Of a stretch of 64,000 nucleotides of DNA, positions 44,983 to 56,887 are shown piece after piece. Source of the stretch: [Clostridium] viride DSM 6836. Its GTDB lineage: Bacteria > Bacillota > Clostridia > Oscillospirales > Oscillospiraceae. The stretch is from assembly GCA_000620945.1 (NCBI GenBank), contig JHZO01000007.1, positions 1-64,000 on the forward strand, written 5' to 3'. The notes beneath the pieces were generated by a model. That model saw only the letters and a list, made by a program, of their open reading frames with translations, had not been told where the DNA came from and searched no databases. Positions within the stretch are counted from its first letter, which is position 1. Each line of letters starts with the position of its first letter. A program made the position numbers and the translations under genes.

Positions 44983-45639
44983 ATGGAAATCAAATCAATT
45001 TTGCAACACGTGGATCATACGATCTTGAGTCCCCAGGCCAAGTGGGAAGAGGTGAAAACCATCTGTGAGGAAGCGAAGTGGGGACAGGCCGCCTCGGTTT
45101 GCATTCCTCCTTGCTATGTTGCGCAGGCCGCGGAATATCTGAAGGGTAGCATCCCCGTGTGTACGGTGGTTGGCTTTCCTCATGGCAATGTGACCAGCGC
45201 CATCAAAGCCTTGGAAGCGGAACATGCCCTGCGCAGCGGCGCAGCGGAAATTGATATGGTGATTAATCTGGGCATGGTTAAGGATCAGAGGTGGGATGCG
45301 CTCTTATCGGAGCTTTGTGTCCTGCGAGCGGTTTGCCAAGGGGCAATCTTAAAAGTCATTGTAGAAACCTGCTTGCTCACCGAGGAAGAAAAGAGGAAGC
45401 TCTGCCACTTGGTCTCGGAAGCCAAAGCAGACTATATTAAGACCTCCACCGGCTTTTCTACGGGAGGAGCCACGGTGGAAGATGTCCGACTGTTTCATGC
45501 CATTCTACCCAAGGAAGTCAAGATCAAAGCCTCAGGTGGAATTCGAACCTTTGAAGCAGCCCAGGCAATGCTGGAAGCCGGGGCCTACCGGCTGGGAAGC
45601 AGTGCACTTATTCCCATGGCGAAACAGCAAAAAATCTAA
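44983..45639 (+). CDS. deoC: Deoxyribose-phosphate aldolase
   Basis: A 218-residue class I aldolase that splits 2-deoxyribose 5-phosphate into glyceraldehyde 3-phosphate and acetaldehyde in deoxynucleoside breakdown. The Schiff-base Lys lies in YIKTSTGFSTGGAT; VIVETCLL and the VKIKASGGIRT strand complete the active site. I start at the ATG at 44983. AAAGGG lies rather far (14 bases) before it, but the protein start (ILQHVDHTILSP) fits the family. The neighbouring BMP-type binding protein could supply nucleosides. Confidence 0.93.
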   Translation: MEIKSILQHVDHTILSPQAKWEEVKTICEEAKWGQAASVCIPPCYVAQAAEYLKGSIPVCTVVGFPHGNVTSAIKALEAEHALRSGAAEIDMVINLGMVKDQRWDALLSELCVLRAVCQGAILKVIVETCLLTEEEKRKLCHLVSEAKADYIKTSTGFSTGGATVEDVRLFHAILPKEVKIKASGGIRTFEAAQAMLEAGAYRLGSSALIPMAKQQKI

Positions 45640-45767
45640 GGCAAAGTAGCCGCAAAGCACGAAGACCGTCCTTTCAGACAAAGTTCTGGCAATTCCGTCC
45701 CCACTTTGGATTATAATCGCGAAGAACCAAAGGGGTCGCAAGAACGAGCTGAAAGGAGTGTTTTCTC

Positions 45768-46883
45768 TTGAAAAAGCTATCTGTATTTGTGGTAGGAAGC
45801 GTCCTGCTTGCGGCAGTGGTTGTCTGTGGGATGCAGGTCACCGCGGTCACAAACAGTGAGCCGGAGGGAAAGCTGCTTATGCTGACCAATGAGGGGGAAC
45901 TGGGAGAGTCTGCAGCCAAGCGAGCACTGTGGCAAGGTGTCTGCACCTATGCCTCAGAGCATGGCTACAAAGCTTGGCTGGTGGTTCGCTCGGAGAATAC
46001 CGTAGAAGCGAGTTTACAGGCACTGGAGAATAGCCTTTCTTCTTCCGTTGTCGCTGTCATTGGCATGGGAAAAGACGATGAGACGGTATTCTATGAAGCG
46101 CAGCAGCGGTATCCGGAGATTAGTTTTCTGTTGGTGGATGGAGAGCCAAGACGGAGCACTGATTCCGTTTATGAAACCAGAACCAATACCCATTGCCTGC
46201 TGTTTCGGGAACGAGAAGCCGGTTTTCTTGCAGGCTATGCCGCGGTGATGGACGGGAAACGTCACTTAGGTTTCTGCGGACAGAACGCAGAGCCGGGAGT
46301 GGTTCGCTATGGCTATGGCTTTATCCAGGGAGCCGAAGCGGCTGCGACTACACTTGGCTTGGGCAATGGGGATATTACCATTCAATATTGGTACCTTGGA
46401 GCAGACAGGAAGGAAGACGCCATCCAAAGCGTGGTCTCCCAGTGGTACCAAAGGGGAACCGAAGTCATTTTCGTCTGTGATCAAGAGGCACAAGCCCTCA
46501 CCAATGCGGTCATTGCCACGGCGAAAGAAGTCTCTGGACTGGTGATTGCAACGGATGCAGACCAGAGTATGCAGGGTGAGGTTGTACTCAGTTCTACCGT
46601 GAAGGACTACGCTGGGCAGGTATACGCAGCATTGTCGGCCCTAGAGGACAATGAAGGGCGTTGGAATGCAGAGCGAGCGGGACGCAGTTTCCATGTCGGG
46701 GTATCAGAAGGGGCCATCTCCTTGGCAAAGGAGCCAAATGCTTGGCGCTGGAAGACCTTTACTCCGGAGGCCTATGAGGCGGTACTAAGTGGTCTGAAGC
46801 AAGGAGCCTTTGTATTGGATCAATCCGAAAATCGTGAGCGCCTTCCTTTGGCTCCGCACTGTACCGTCAAGATGCAGAAGTAA
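45768..46883 (+). CDS. BMP-family (PnrA/Med-like) substrate-binding protein
   Basis: A 371-residue exported protein with an N-terminal hydrophobic segment (about 4-26). It is not a clear lipobox; Cys at about 20 is followed by GMQ. The body follows the BMP/periplasmic-binding fold: VVAVIGMGKDDETVFYEAQQRYPEISFLLVDGE, REAGFLAGYAAV, and VVRYGYGFIQGAEAAA. Members bind purine nucleosides (PnrA) or act as regulators (Med). No transporter genes adjoin. The start is TTG at 45768 after AAAGGAG. The neighbour deoC supports a nucleoside link, which is inference. Confidence 0.8.
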   Translation: MKKLSVFVVGSVLLAAVVVCGMQVTAVTNSEPEGKLLMLTNEGELGESAAKRALWQGVCTYASEHGYKAWLVVRSENTVEASLQALENSLSSSVVAVIGMGKDDETVFYEAQQRYPEISFLLVDGEPRRSTDSVYETRTNTHCLLFREREAGFLAGYAAVMDGKRHLGFCGQNAEPGVVRYGYGFIQGAEAAATTLGLGNGDITIQYWYLGADRKEDAIQSVVSQWYQRGTEVIFVCDQEAQALTNAVIATAKEVSGLVIATDADQSMQGEVVLSSTVKDYAGQVYAALSALEDNEGRWNAERAGRSFHVGVSEGAISLAKEPNAWRWKTFTPEAYEAVLSGLKQGAFVLDQSENRERLPLAPHCTVKMQK

Positions 46884-46890
46884 TTCCGCT

Positions 46891-46927
46891 AAGAATCGGC
46901 TCAATGAAACGGAGCCGATTCTTTTTT
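46891..46927 (+). terminator. Terminator of the BMP gene
   Basis: The 12-bp stem AAGAATCGGCTC/GAGCCGATTCTT is followed by TTTTG. Confidence 0.9.
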
Positions 46928-47002
46928 GTTGTAATGTGGAACGGGGGCAAGATTGCCGGTTATCATGTTTCAAACTTGGACAAGGGGGCAGGGAAAATGA
47001 TC

Positions 47003-47031
47003 TTGACTTTTTAGAAGAGCGGTGGTATAGT
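47003..47031 (+). promoter_or_regulatory. Promoter of T-box-trpB
   Basis: TTGACT (47003-47008), 17 bases and TATAGT (47026-47031). Confidence 0.8.
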
Positions 47032-47037
47032 GACTAG

Positions 47038-47325
47038 CAATTAAACATAATCGTAACACCGATGAGTAAGAAGAGTACGCATACAGAGTAACTCTCAGCG
47101 AGCCGCGGATGGTGAAAGCGCGGTAGTAGTATGTATGCCGAATGGCCTTACGAGGGCGACCGAACATGCAAATTAGTAGGAATCGACGGCAACCGCAGCC
47201 GTTATCCAGCGGAGCGTATGTTAGTACGTGCAAAAGTGGGCGCAGTTTGCGCCAAATTGGGTGGCACCGCAGGAGTTTCGTCTTGTCCCATGGAAATGAT
47301 TCCATGTGATAAGGCGTTTTTTTAT
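47038..47325 (+). ncRNA. T-box leader, tryptophan (UGG) specifier
   Basis: The T-box sequence GGGTGGCACCGCAGG lies near 47259. Stem I carries the GATGGTGAAAGCGCGG motif, then GAATGGCC with TGG as the likely specifier codon. A terminator stem follows (about 47279-47323, ending in seven T). Uncharged tRNA-Trp binding would favour the antiterminator and let trpB be made. Confidence 0.88.
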
Positions 47326-47355
47326 TGGAAATTTTAGTGAAGGAGATAGATCGGC

Positions 47356-48588
47356 ATGAAAACGTATCGAGATTTTGATCGTTATTTAAAGGAATTCCCC
47401 GATAAGAATGGGTATTTTGGACGCTACGGAGGCGCCATTCTTCCCCCAGAGCTGGTTCCTGCATTTCAGGACATCACCGCAGCCTACCAAGAAATTTGCC
47501 ACAGCGCCCAGTTCATCAGCGAGTTGCGCCGCATTCGCAAGGAGTTCCAGGGAAGACCCACCCCGGTGTACCACTGCGACCGCCTGTCTCGCCATTTGGG
47601 CAAGAGTCAGATTTACCTCAAGCGTGAGGACCTAAACCACACCGGGGCCCATAAGATCAATCACTGCATGGGTGAAGGACTGTTGGCAAAGTTTTTGGGC
47701 AAGAAGAAAATCATTGCAGAAACCGGAGCCGGTCAACACGGCGTCGCACTGGCCACTGCGGCTGCATACTTTGGCTTGGAGTGCGACATTTACATGGGTG
47801 AAGTCGACATTGCAAAGCAGCACCCCAACGTGGTACGAATGAAGATGCTGGGAGCCAACGTGATTCCGGTCACGCATGGCCTGAAGACCCTGAAGGAAGC
47901 CGTGGATGCTGCCTTCGAAGGGTATCTGAAGGAATATCAGGATGCTATTTACTGCATCGGCTCCGCCGTTGGCCCGCACCCCTTCCCCATGATGGTGCGT
48001 GACTTCCAGTCTGTGGTGGGCTATGAGGCGAGGGCACAGTTCTTGGAGATGACCGGAATCCTTCCCGATACCGTCTGCGCTGCAGTGGGTGGTGGCTCCA
48101 ATTCCATTGGCATGTTTGAAGCCTTCCTCAGTGATCCCGTGGAGATCGTGGGTGTGGAACCATTAGGACGTGGGGAGGCAGTGGGCGACCATGCCGCCAG
48201 CATGAAGTTCGGAAAGCTTGGAACTCTGCATGGCTTTGAGAGCATCCTTCTGCAAGATGAGCAAGGAGAGCCCCTGCCTGTCTACTCCATTGCCAGCGGT
48301 CTGGACTATCCTTCCGTAGGACCTGAGCACGCTTATCTGTGTGAGTGCGGACGGGTCAATTACGATGTCGTCAGCGACGAAGAGGCCATGGAAGCCTTCT
48401 TCCTGCTTTGCCGCTATGAGGGCATCATTCCCGCTATTGAAAGTTCCCACGCCCTGGCTTACGCCATCCGCCGCGCCAGAGAGCAGGATACCGGCGCGAT
48501 TCTGGTGAATCTCTCCGGTCGCGGGGATAAGGACATCGATTATGTCTTTGAGCATTACGGCACCGGCGAAAGATTCTTTAAGAAATAA
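47356..48588 (+). CDS. trpB: Tryptophan synthase beta subunit
   Basis: A 410-residue PLP enzyme that joins indole and serine. The PLP Lys is K100 in [10 protein letters not shown]; the phosphate loop is [10 protein letters not shown]; and ETGAGQHG is the substrate loop. It is of the common TrpB1 type by length and motifs. No trpA, trpC or other trp gene is in the window. The T-box controls trpB directly, so the unit may serve indole salvage or partner a distant TrpA. The ATG follows AAGGAGATAGATCGGC. Confidence 0.95.
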   Translation: MKTYRDFDRYLKEFPDKNGYFGRYGGAILPPELVPAFQDITAAYQEICHSAQFISELRRIRKEFQGRPTPVYHCDRLSRHLGKSQIYLKREDLNHTGAHKINHCMGEGLLAKFLGKKKIIAETGAGQHGVALATAAAYFGLECDIYMGEVDIAKQHPNVVRMKMLGANVIPVTHGLKTLKEAVDAAFEGYLKEYQDAIYCIGSAVGPHPFPMMVRDFQSVVGYEARAQFLEMTGILPDTVCAAVGGGSNSIGMFEAFLSDPVEIVGVEPLGRGEAVGDHAASMKFGKLGTLHGFESILLQDEQGEPLPVYSIASGLDYPSVGPEHAYLCECGRVNYDVVSDEEAMEAFFLLCRYEGIIPAIESSHALAYAIRRAREQDTGAILVNLSGRGDKDIDYVFEHYGTGERFFKK

Positions 48589-48590
48589 GA

Positions 48591-48626
48591 AAAAGAGGAG
48601 CGACGGGTTTCGTCGCTCCTCTTTCT
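48591..48626. terminator. Bidirectional terminator of trpB and the CNNM gene
   Basis: The stem AAAGAGGAGCGACG/CGTCGCTCCTCTTT with T on each side lies between convergent genes. Confidence 0.88.
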
Positions 48627-49993
48627 TAGTCATTCTTGCGGGACATGGGTGCTTCCATGGGGATCTTGCCTGCAGAGCCATCCTTAGAGAGGGAAACCAA
48701 GGCACTTTTCAGTCGATGGTTTAGGATCTCCGTCACCTTTATTTGGAGGTTCTCTGCCGAGAGTTCAAACTGGGTACCATCCGTGGGGATAAAGCCGTAT
48801 CGATCAAACACGAAGCTGCCAAAGGTGCTATGTTCCGGCCCTGGCAGGCGAATGCCCAATTGCTTGTTAACATCTCCCAGGGTTGCTCCTCCGCTGATGC
48901 GGTACAGATGATCCGGCAGGGACTCAATTATGGTATCATCGACTTCTTCTTGCAGTTTGGGGTCCAAATCGCCCACCAACTGCTCCAAAAGGTCATACAG
49001 GGTAACCACACCATAGACGCCGCCATACTCATCCAGCACTACGGCAAAATGGTTGCGGCTTGCCTTCATTTGGCGAAATAGAACATCGGCGCAAATGCTC
49101 TGCGGAACGAAATAGGCCGGGTGAACCGCGTGGGCAAGGATGTTTTCCCGGCTCTTGTCTTGCAAACGGAAGTAGTCCTTCACGTTCAGGATGGCAAGCA
49201 CGTTGTCTGCGCTGCCTTCACAGATGGGATAACGGGAGAAACGTGTCTCGTGAATGGTACGTTCCCACTCCTCGAGATCGTCCTCCAGCCATAGAATGGA
49301 AAGCTTGGTGCGGTGGGTGGAAAATTCTCCAACGGAGGTATCGTCAAAATCAAATACGTTTTGAATGATCTCCTTCTCATCCGCATCTATCACACCCTTT
49401 TGCGTGCCGATATCCACCATCATGCGAATCTCTTCCTCGCTCAGTTCGTCTTCTTCGGCATTGGGGTCAAGGCCCAAGAGACGTAAGATCGTATTGGTGG
49501 ATAGGGTCAGAAACCAGACAATGGGGGAAGTCACATGGGCAACAAAGGAAATCATGGAGGCCATACCCAAGGCTAGGGGCTCTGCCTTTTTCATGGCAAG
49601 ACGCTTCGGAACCAGTTCACCAAACACCAGGGTAAAATAGGACAGAATCAGTGTAATGACAATGACGGAAATGGCATCGAGGGTAGCAAGGGGAATTGGG
49701 GTTCCGATGGAGAGCAAATACTGCACCAAACGGTCGGAAAAGTTGTCGGCCGCAAAGGCGCTTCCTAGGAATCCGGAGAGGGTAATGGCCACTTGAATGG
49801 TGGCAAGAAAGCGAGCCGGTTGGCTCGTTAAACGTGCCAGACGAAGGGCGCGTTTGTCCCCCTGGGAAACCAACTGAGCCAGTTTGTTGTCGTTCATGGA
49901 GATGACAGCGATCTCCGCACAAGCAAAGACGGCATTTAGACCAATCAACACAAGCTGTAAGAGCATCTGCCATAGAATGGGGTCAACTTCCAA
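48626..49993 (-). CDS. CNNM/CorC-type (HlyC) membrane transporter protein
   Basis: A 455-residue protein: an N-terminal DUF21/CNNM membrane domain with about four helices (1-190), a pair of CBS domains (about 205-330, SRYPICEGSADNVLAILNVKDY, FAVVLDEYGGVYGVVTLYDLLE) and a C-terminal CorC_HlyC domain (about 345-430). Members export or sense Mg2+ or other divalent ions. The start is TTG at 49993 after AAGGAGG. The 5' leader contains a strong terminator-like hairpin, so transcription may be attenuated by a signal such as an ion; no known riboswitch is recognised. Confidence 0.9.
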   Translation of the reverse strand: MEVDPILWQMLLQLVLIGLNAVFACAEIAVISMNDNKLAQLVSQGDKRALRLARLTSQPARFLATIQVAITLSGFLGSAFAADNFSDRLVQYLLSIGTPIPLATLDAISVIVITLILSYFTLVFGELVPKRLAMKKAEPLALGMASMISFVAHVTSPIVWFLTLSTNTILRLLGLDPNAEEDELSEEEIRMMVDIGTQKGVIDADEKEIIQNVFDFDDTSVGEFSTHRTKLSILWLEDDLEEWERTIHETRFSRYPICEGSADNVLAILNVKDYFRLQDKSRENILAHAVHPAYFVPQSICADVLFRQMKASRNHFAVVLDEYGGVYGVVTLYDLLEQLVGDLDPKLQEEVDDTIIESLPDHLYRISGGATLGDVNKQLGIRLPGPEHSTFGSFVFDRYGFIPTDGTQFELSAENLQIKVTEILNHRLKSALVSLSKDGSAGKIPMEAPMSRKND

Positions 49994-50060
49994 AATACAT
50001 CCTCCTTAAGTAGATGAAACATGGGTTGCTGGGGAGTTTCAGAGACTGGATAAAACGGCA

Positions 50061-50192
50061 AAAAGGCATACCCTTTGTCGGGTGAGAGACAAAGGGTGTG
50101 CCTTTTAAAATGTTAAACTATGTGTCAGTGCATCGAAATTTGCGCTCGTACTGTCGCTGTCCATGCCAAGCCCAGACTCCTAATCCTTATTT
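50061..50192 (-). ncRNA. Structured leader or small RNA upstream of the CNNM gene
   Basis: A transcript from the promoter at 50199-50227 would run about 85 bases and meet a long hairpin (50061-50106) with arms AAAAGGCA-ACCCTTTGTC and GACAAAGGGT-TGCCTTTT, then a U run. The coding start is 68 bases further on. This is a typical attenuator layout, or a free small RNA with readthrough. It matches no riboswitch consensus I know. Confidence 0.55.
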
Positions 50193-50198
50193 TGATTC

Positions 50199-50227
50199 AT
50201 TGTATCGTATCCAAGGCACCTTGTCAA
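50199..50227 (-). promoter_or_regulatory. Promoter of the CNNM gene leader
   Basis: Minus strand TTGACA (50222-50227), 17 bases and TACAAT (50199-50204). Confidence 0.75.
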
Positions 50228-50263
50228 TCCAGGAGCCGCCAGAACGTGCAGGAAACGCTTCGT

Positions 50264-51682
50264 TTATTGTGCGGGAGTTTCTTCCGGGGAAGGTTCCGCA
50301 CTTGGGGCCGACACAATAAGTTTACAGGATTGAGAAAATCCCCCAGCGCTGACGGTGATGACAGCAGTACCTGCCGCCTTTGCGGTTACAAGACCACCGG
50401 GAGCCACGGAAGCCACGTTGCCATTGCTGCTGGTCCACTTTACCGTAGAGCCCGCAGGAGCAACGTAAGCCTCAAGCACCAGAGTCTGACCCACATCGAG
50501 GAATCCGTCCTTTTGGGAGAGAGCCAAACTGGTTACGGAAGGCTTGGTGCCGGCGGTATTCCCGCTTCCGGCGTTGTTGGTTGTGCTGTTGTTGCCGGGC
50601 TTGGTCGTGCCTGTGTTACTTCCCGTATTGGTGTTGTTGGTTCCAGTGTTGGCGGGTGGTGTAGTTTCCGTTCCTCCGGCGTTGGCGTCCGGAGTCCCTT
50701 CTTCGGCTCCTTCGGTCGATTCCGCAGGCTGACTGTTCGGGTCCTTTTCTACGGTAATGATGCAGGTTGCCGATTGATTGCCGACGGTTGCCGTAATGGA
50801 GGCACTGCCCACATCTCGGGCCGTGACAAGTCCCTCCTTAGATACACTTGCAACCGAGGGGTTGCTGCTGGACCAAGTGGGGTTTACCGCAGGGGCGTTG
50901 TCCTGATCAAACTCCAGTTTATATTGGAGCTGATAGGTCTTGCCTGAAAGAATGGAGACACTGCTGGGTGTAATGGTCACGGAACGAATGCCTTCGACGG
51001 TTTCCACGACCTTGACGGTACCAGGTACGTTTTTCCCGTTCACAGAAGCGGAGATGGTGACCGTTCCGACTTTCTTGGCAGTTAGGTTGCCGTCATTCAC
51101 GCGAACAATCTCGTTATCACTACTGCTCCACGTAATGGTTCCATCAAAGTTTTCTGGTAGCCCGACCACTTTCACCGTGGCCGTTCCCCCCACCGCCATG
51201 GTTTGGGCAGAGAACTCCAAGCTGTAGTTTCCGGCATCCTTCCCAGCTCCATTGAAGACACAGGCTTTCAAACCAACCACCAGCAAGGCAACGAGAGCAA
51301 GGAGGACGATCACCGGCAGAAGGAGGGCAAAGGGTGAGCGCTTCCGTTTCTTGCGATGGTTGGAAGGTCGTCCAGAGCGCTGGCTGTTGGAAGAGGAGGA
51401 CGGTCTGCTCCCGGAAGGGCGGGAAGAGGATGGCCGGGACGAGGAGGGGGGCCTTGTGGCGGACGAGTAGCGAGGGTCCCCGCCGCGAGGATCCCCGCTG
51501 CGGGGGGGACTGGATCGGTATGTAGGATTGTCGTGATATGAGGAGGAACTACTGCGACCGCTGGGGGCGCTATTGCGGGTGGTAGGACGATACTCTCGGT
51601 CGGAATACGCGTCGTAAGCACGTCCGGATGAAGGGCGCCGTTCCGGTGAGTGAGAGGATGATGGGGGGCGACGGTTACTCAA
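50264..51682 (-). CDS. Ser/Pro/Arg-rich membrane protein with three Ig-like (BIG2) domains
   Basis: A 472-residue protein. The N-terminal 110 residues are disordered, Ser/Pro/Arg-rich and end in RKKRKR, which should lie inside the cell. A membrane segment follows (about 118-138). Outside are two BIG2 domains (about 152-315), a Thr/Asn/Gly-rich linker (about 320-380), and a third BIG2 (about 385-465). The repeated phrase is TWSSSN-x-VASV then GLVTA. BIG2 domains usually act in adhesion or the cell surface. The start is TTG at 51682 after AAGGAGG. It may work with the divergent exported protein. Confidence 0.8.
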   Translation of the reverse strand: MSNRRPPSSSHSPERRPSSGRAYDAYSDREYRPTTRNSAPSGRSSSSSYHDNPTYRSSPPRSGDPRGGDPRYSSATRPPSSSRPSSSRPSGSRPSSSSNSQRSGRPSNHRKKRKRSPFALLLPVIVLLALVALLVVGLKACVFNGAGKDAGNYSLEFSAQTMAVGGTATVKVVGLPENFDGTITWSSSDNEIVRVNDGNLTAKKVGTVTISASVNGKNVPGTVKVVETVEGIRSVTITPSSVSILSGKTYQLQYKLEFDQDNAPAVNPTWSSSNPSVASVSKEGLVTARDVGSASITATVGNQSATCIITVEKDPNSQPAESTEGAEEGTPDANAGGTETTPPANTGTNNTNTGSNTGTTKPGNNSTTNNAGSGNTAGTKPSVTSLALSQKDGFLDVGQTLVLEAYVAPAGSTVKWTSSNGNVASVAPGGLVTAKAAGTAVITVSAGGFSQSCKLIVSAPSAEPSPEETPAQ

Positions 51683-51785
51683 ACGAGCACCTCCTTGAAA
51701 GGTAATAGAGGTAAGGTGAAACGGTCACCTCAACCTGTGGTGATATTCTAGAAGATACGGGAAGAATCTGGTGTAAAAAAATAAA

Positions 51786-51809
51786 AGCCGCGTTGCGGCT
51801 ATTATACCA
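51786..51809 (-). promoter_or_regulatory. Extended -10 promoter and hairpin upstream of the Ig-like gene
   Basis: Minus strand TGGTATAAT (51801-51809) followed at once by the stem AGCCGC/GCGGCT (51786-51800) and a T-rich tail. No clear -35. The hairpin could be a very early terminator. Confidence 0.35.
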
Positions 51810-51864
51810 TATCATTTGCTTTTTGGGAACAGAAAAATGAGAGGTGGAGGCAGAAAGCCATGCC

Positions 51865-51893
51865 TTTACTTAAAAGGGGAACTATGTTAGAAT
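51865..51893 (+). promoter_or_regulatory. Possible promoter of the exported protein gene
   Basis: TTTACT, 17 bases and TAGAAT, 37 bases before the ATG. Confidence 0.4.
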
Positions 51894-51930
51894 AAAATTC
51901 GTCAAAGACACCACAGGAAGGGGGAACACG

Positions 51931-53097
51931 ATGAAGAAAAAAGGCTTGTCCATGCTATGTCTTTTTTTGGTGCTGATAAGTCTGCTTCCCCTAAGCAGTC
52001 TGGCAGCAGAGGAGCCTTATTTTATCGCGGTCAATGATGAGCTCCCGGAACTTCGGCTGGAGACACAACCCATCCGTGTCAGTGGCGTTACCTATGTTCC
52101 TTGCACCATCTTTGATCGGCGAAACAGTGGCGTTGTCCTTGGCGTATTCTATGCTTGGGACGCAAAGGCCGATACGGTCACCATCTATTCCAAGTCACAA
52201 ACGCTGGAGTTTAACATCAAGACCGGAACGGCCTTTTCCTACGAGAACCAAAAGGAGTATAACTATCAGGCGGTGGTGCGCAATGGAATGGCATACGTTC
52301 CTGCCGCCTCAACCTGTAAGTACTTTGGACTAAACTTGAGCTTCCCGGTCACTGAAGATGCGAAAATGCAGATTCTTCGGATCAAAAATGGGAGTGAAAT
52401 TCTAGACGATCAAATGTTTCTTCGCTCGGCGCGGCCCCTGTTGGACGAGCGCACCTTGAACTATAATCGGGGCAGCGAAGGAAGTTCCTCAGGAGGCAAT
52501 CAATCTGGGGGCAGCACCACCATAAAGCCTAATGAGACGTTGCCCAGCGGGGAAGGCCGCGGAACGGCAGTGTATTTGGGAATTCGTGTGGGCGATGGCT
52601 CAAACCTAAATAGCATCTTAAAAGCCCTCGATGAAAGCCGGCAAATCAAAGCCATCTTTTTCTTCCGAGTCGATCAACTGGTTTCAAATGACGATTTGCT
52701 CCGGGAGGTCATTGGGCGAGGGCATCGCGTGGGGCTCATTGCTTCCGGTACTACGGTGGATGCCCAAAGGGAGTATCTGGATGAGGGAAATCGCTTGCTG
52801 AAACATATCTTGCGGCAAAAGGCAGTCTTCGTTCTTTGGGAAGGTGGTTCCGATGAGGTCTATGCTTCCCTGCGTTCGGAAGGCTACCTTCCTTGGACCT
52901 CCAACATTTCCATTTCCGGAGCCGGAAAAAGCGACAGTGCCACCTATCAGACGGTGCTCCAACGCATCGAAAAACGAAGTGGAAAGGTTCGCCTGTTGCT
53001 GGATAATAAGGTGAAGGGCGGAACGCTGTCCAGCATCTTAAAGGCCTTGGAAAAAGACGGGTATGACTTGCGTGCCCTGCGTGAGACAGACTATTAA
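51931..53097 (+). CDS. Exported protein: copper-amine-oxidase-N-like plus degenerate deacetylase fold
   Basis: A 388-residue protein with a signal peptide (1-25, cut near LAAEEP). Residues about 35-150 resemble the copper amine oxidase N-terminal-like domain used as a wall-binding part (VSGVTYVPCTIFDRRNSGV, YVPAASTCKYFGL). A Gly/Ser linker lies at about 178-205. The C-terminal part has the order of a polysaccharide deacetylase (AIFFFRVDQLVSNDDLLREVIGRGHRVGL). The catalytic T-F-D-D motif reads GIRVGDG, and the H-S/T-x3-H site is replaced by LIASGTT. It is thus probably a non-catalytic glycan-binding protein. GGAAGGGGG precedes the ATG. Confidence 0.72.
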   Translation: MKKKGLSMLCLFLVLISLLPLSSLAAEEPYFIAVNDELPELRLETQPIRVSGVTYVPCTIFDRRNSGVVLGVFYAWDAKADTVTIYSKSQTLEFNIKTGTAFSYENQKEYNYQAVVRNGMAYVPAASTCKYFGLNLSFPVTEDAKMQILRIKNGSEILDDQMFLRSARPLLDERTLNYNRGSEGSSSGGNQSGGSTTIKPNETLPSGEGRGTAVYLGIRVGDGSNLNSILKALDESRQIKAIFFFRVDQLVSNDDLLREVIGRGHRVGLIASGTTVDAQREYLDEGNRLLKHILRQKAVFVLWEGGSDEVYASLRSEGYLPWTSNISISGAGKSDSATYQTVLQRIEKRSGKVRLLLDNKVKGGTLSSILKALEKDGYDLRALRETDY

Positions 53098-53104
53098 TGA
53101 GATG

Positions 53105-53143
53105 AAAAACGTGGCGGTTGCTGTTTGCAACCGCCACGTTTTT
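53105..53143. terminator. Bidirectional terminator between the exported protein gene and eno
   Basis: The stem AAAAACGTGGCGGTTGC/GCAACCGCCACGTTTTT lies between convergent genes. Confidence 0.9.
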
Positions 53144-53152
53144 GATTCAAGT

Positions 53153-55997
<2,845 letters not shown>

Positions 55998-56036
55998 AGT
56001 AACCTCTGTTTCATGTGAACGGTGTCATTTGGGTTA

Positions 56037-56810
56037 TCATTCGCGATTGGCGGCAGAAATAATCTGAAGAAAATCGGAAGGGTTTAAAGATGCGGAACCG
56101 ATAAGGCCGCCGTCTACATCCGCCTGGGCCAATAAGCGCTCGGCATTTTGCGGGTTCATGGAGCCGCCGTATTGAATGGTGGAACCACGGGCCACGCGTG
56201 CACCGTAGAGCTTTCGCAACACGGTACGAATGGTACCACAAACTTCACCGGCCTGCTCGGGAGTGGCTGTTTTTCCGGTTCCAATGGCCCAAACCGGCTC
56301 ATAGGCAATGATGATATGACGCATATCCTCGGCGGAAACGCCGGAAAGCGCAGCCTTAACCTGATAAGAGATGAGGTCAGCGGTGACACCCAGTTCTCGC
56401 TGCTCTAAGGTTTCTCCCACACACAGGATGGGACGAAGACCGGCTTTTAATGCAGCATGGATCTTTTTGTTTACGGTGAGATCGGTTTCACCAAAATATT
56501 GACGACGTTCGCTGTGGCCAATGAGAACATAGCGGACTCCAAGTTCGGCAAGCATGGACGCGGAAATTTCACCGGTAAAGGCGCCCTGCTCTTCCCAATG
56601 GAGGTTTTGGGCAGCGACAGCAACCCGACTATCCTTTAAGACCTTAATGGCAGAAGGAATGTTGACAAAGGGGACGCAGAGGATGATGCTACAACGCTTA
56701 GCACGGGGAAGAGAGTTCTTAAGATCCTCCGCAAAGATACGAGTTTCGGAAGCTGTTTTAAACATTTTCCAATTGCCCGCAATCACGGTTTTACGATATT
56801 TACGATTCAT
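56037..56810 (-). CDS. tpiA: Triosephosphate isomerase
   Basis: A 257-residue TIM barrel. The catalytic residues are Lys in AGNWKMFK, His in IGHSERRQYFGE and Glu in AYEPVWAIGTG. The phosphate loop is QYGGSM. The start at the ATG at 56810 gives the family length; the frame is open upstream, but that part overlaps pgk and is not conserved. AAAGG is 15 bases away, so the ribosome site is weak. Confidence 0.97.
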   Translation of the reverse strand: MNRKYRKTVIAGNWKMFKTASETRIFAEDLKNSLPRAKRCSIILCVPFVNIPSAIKVLKDSRVAVAAQNLHWEEQGAFTGEISASMLAELGVRYVLIGHSERRQYFGETDLTVNKKIHAALKAGLRPILCVGETLEQRELGVTADLISYQVKAALSGVSAEDMRHIIIAYEPVWAIGTGKTATPEQAGEVCGTIRTVLRKLYGARVARGSTIQYGGSMNPQNAERLLAQADVDGGLIGSASLNPSDFLQIISAANRE

Positions 56811-56887
56811 ATCGACACAAGTCAACCTTTCTAAAATAATCCGTTCGGTCACTTCTTGAGGACTTGGCCCCCAGAGGAAAAACAGGC

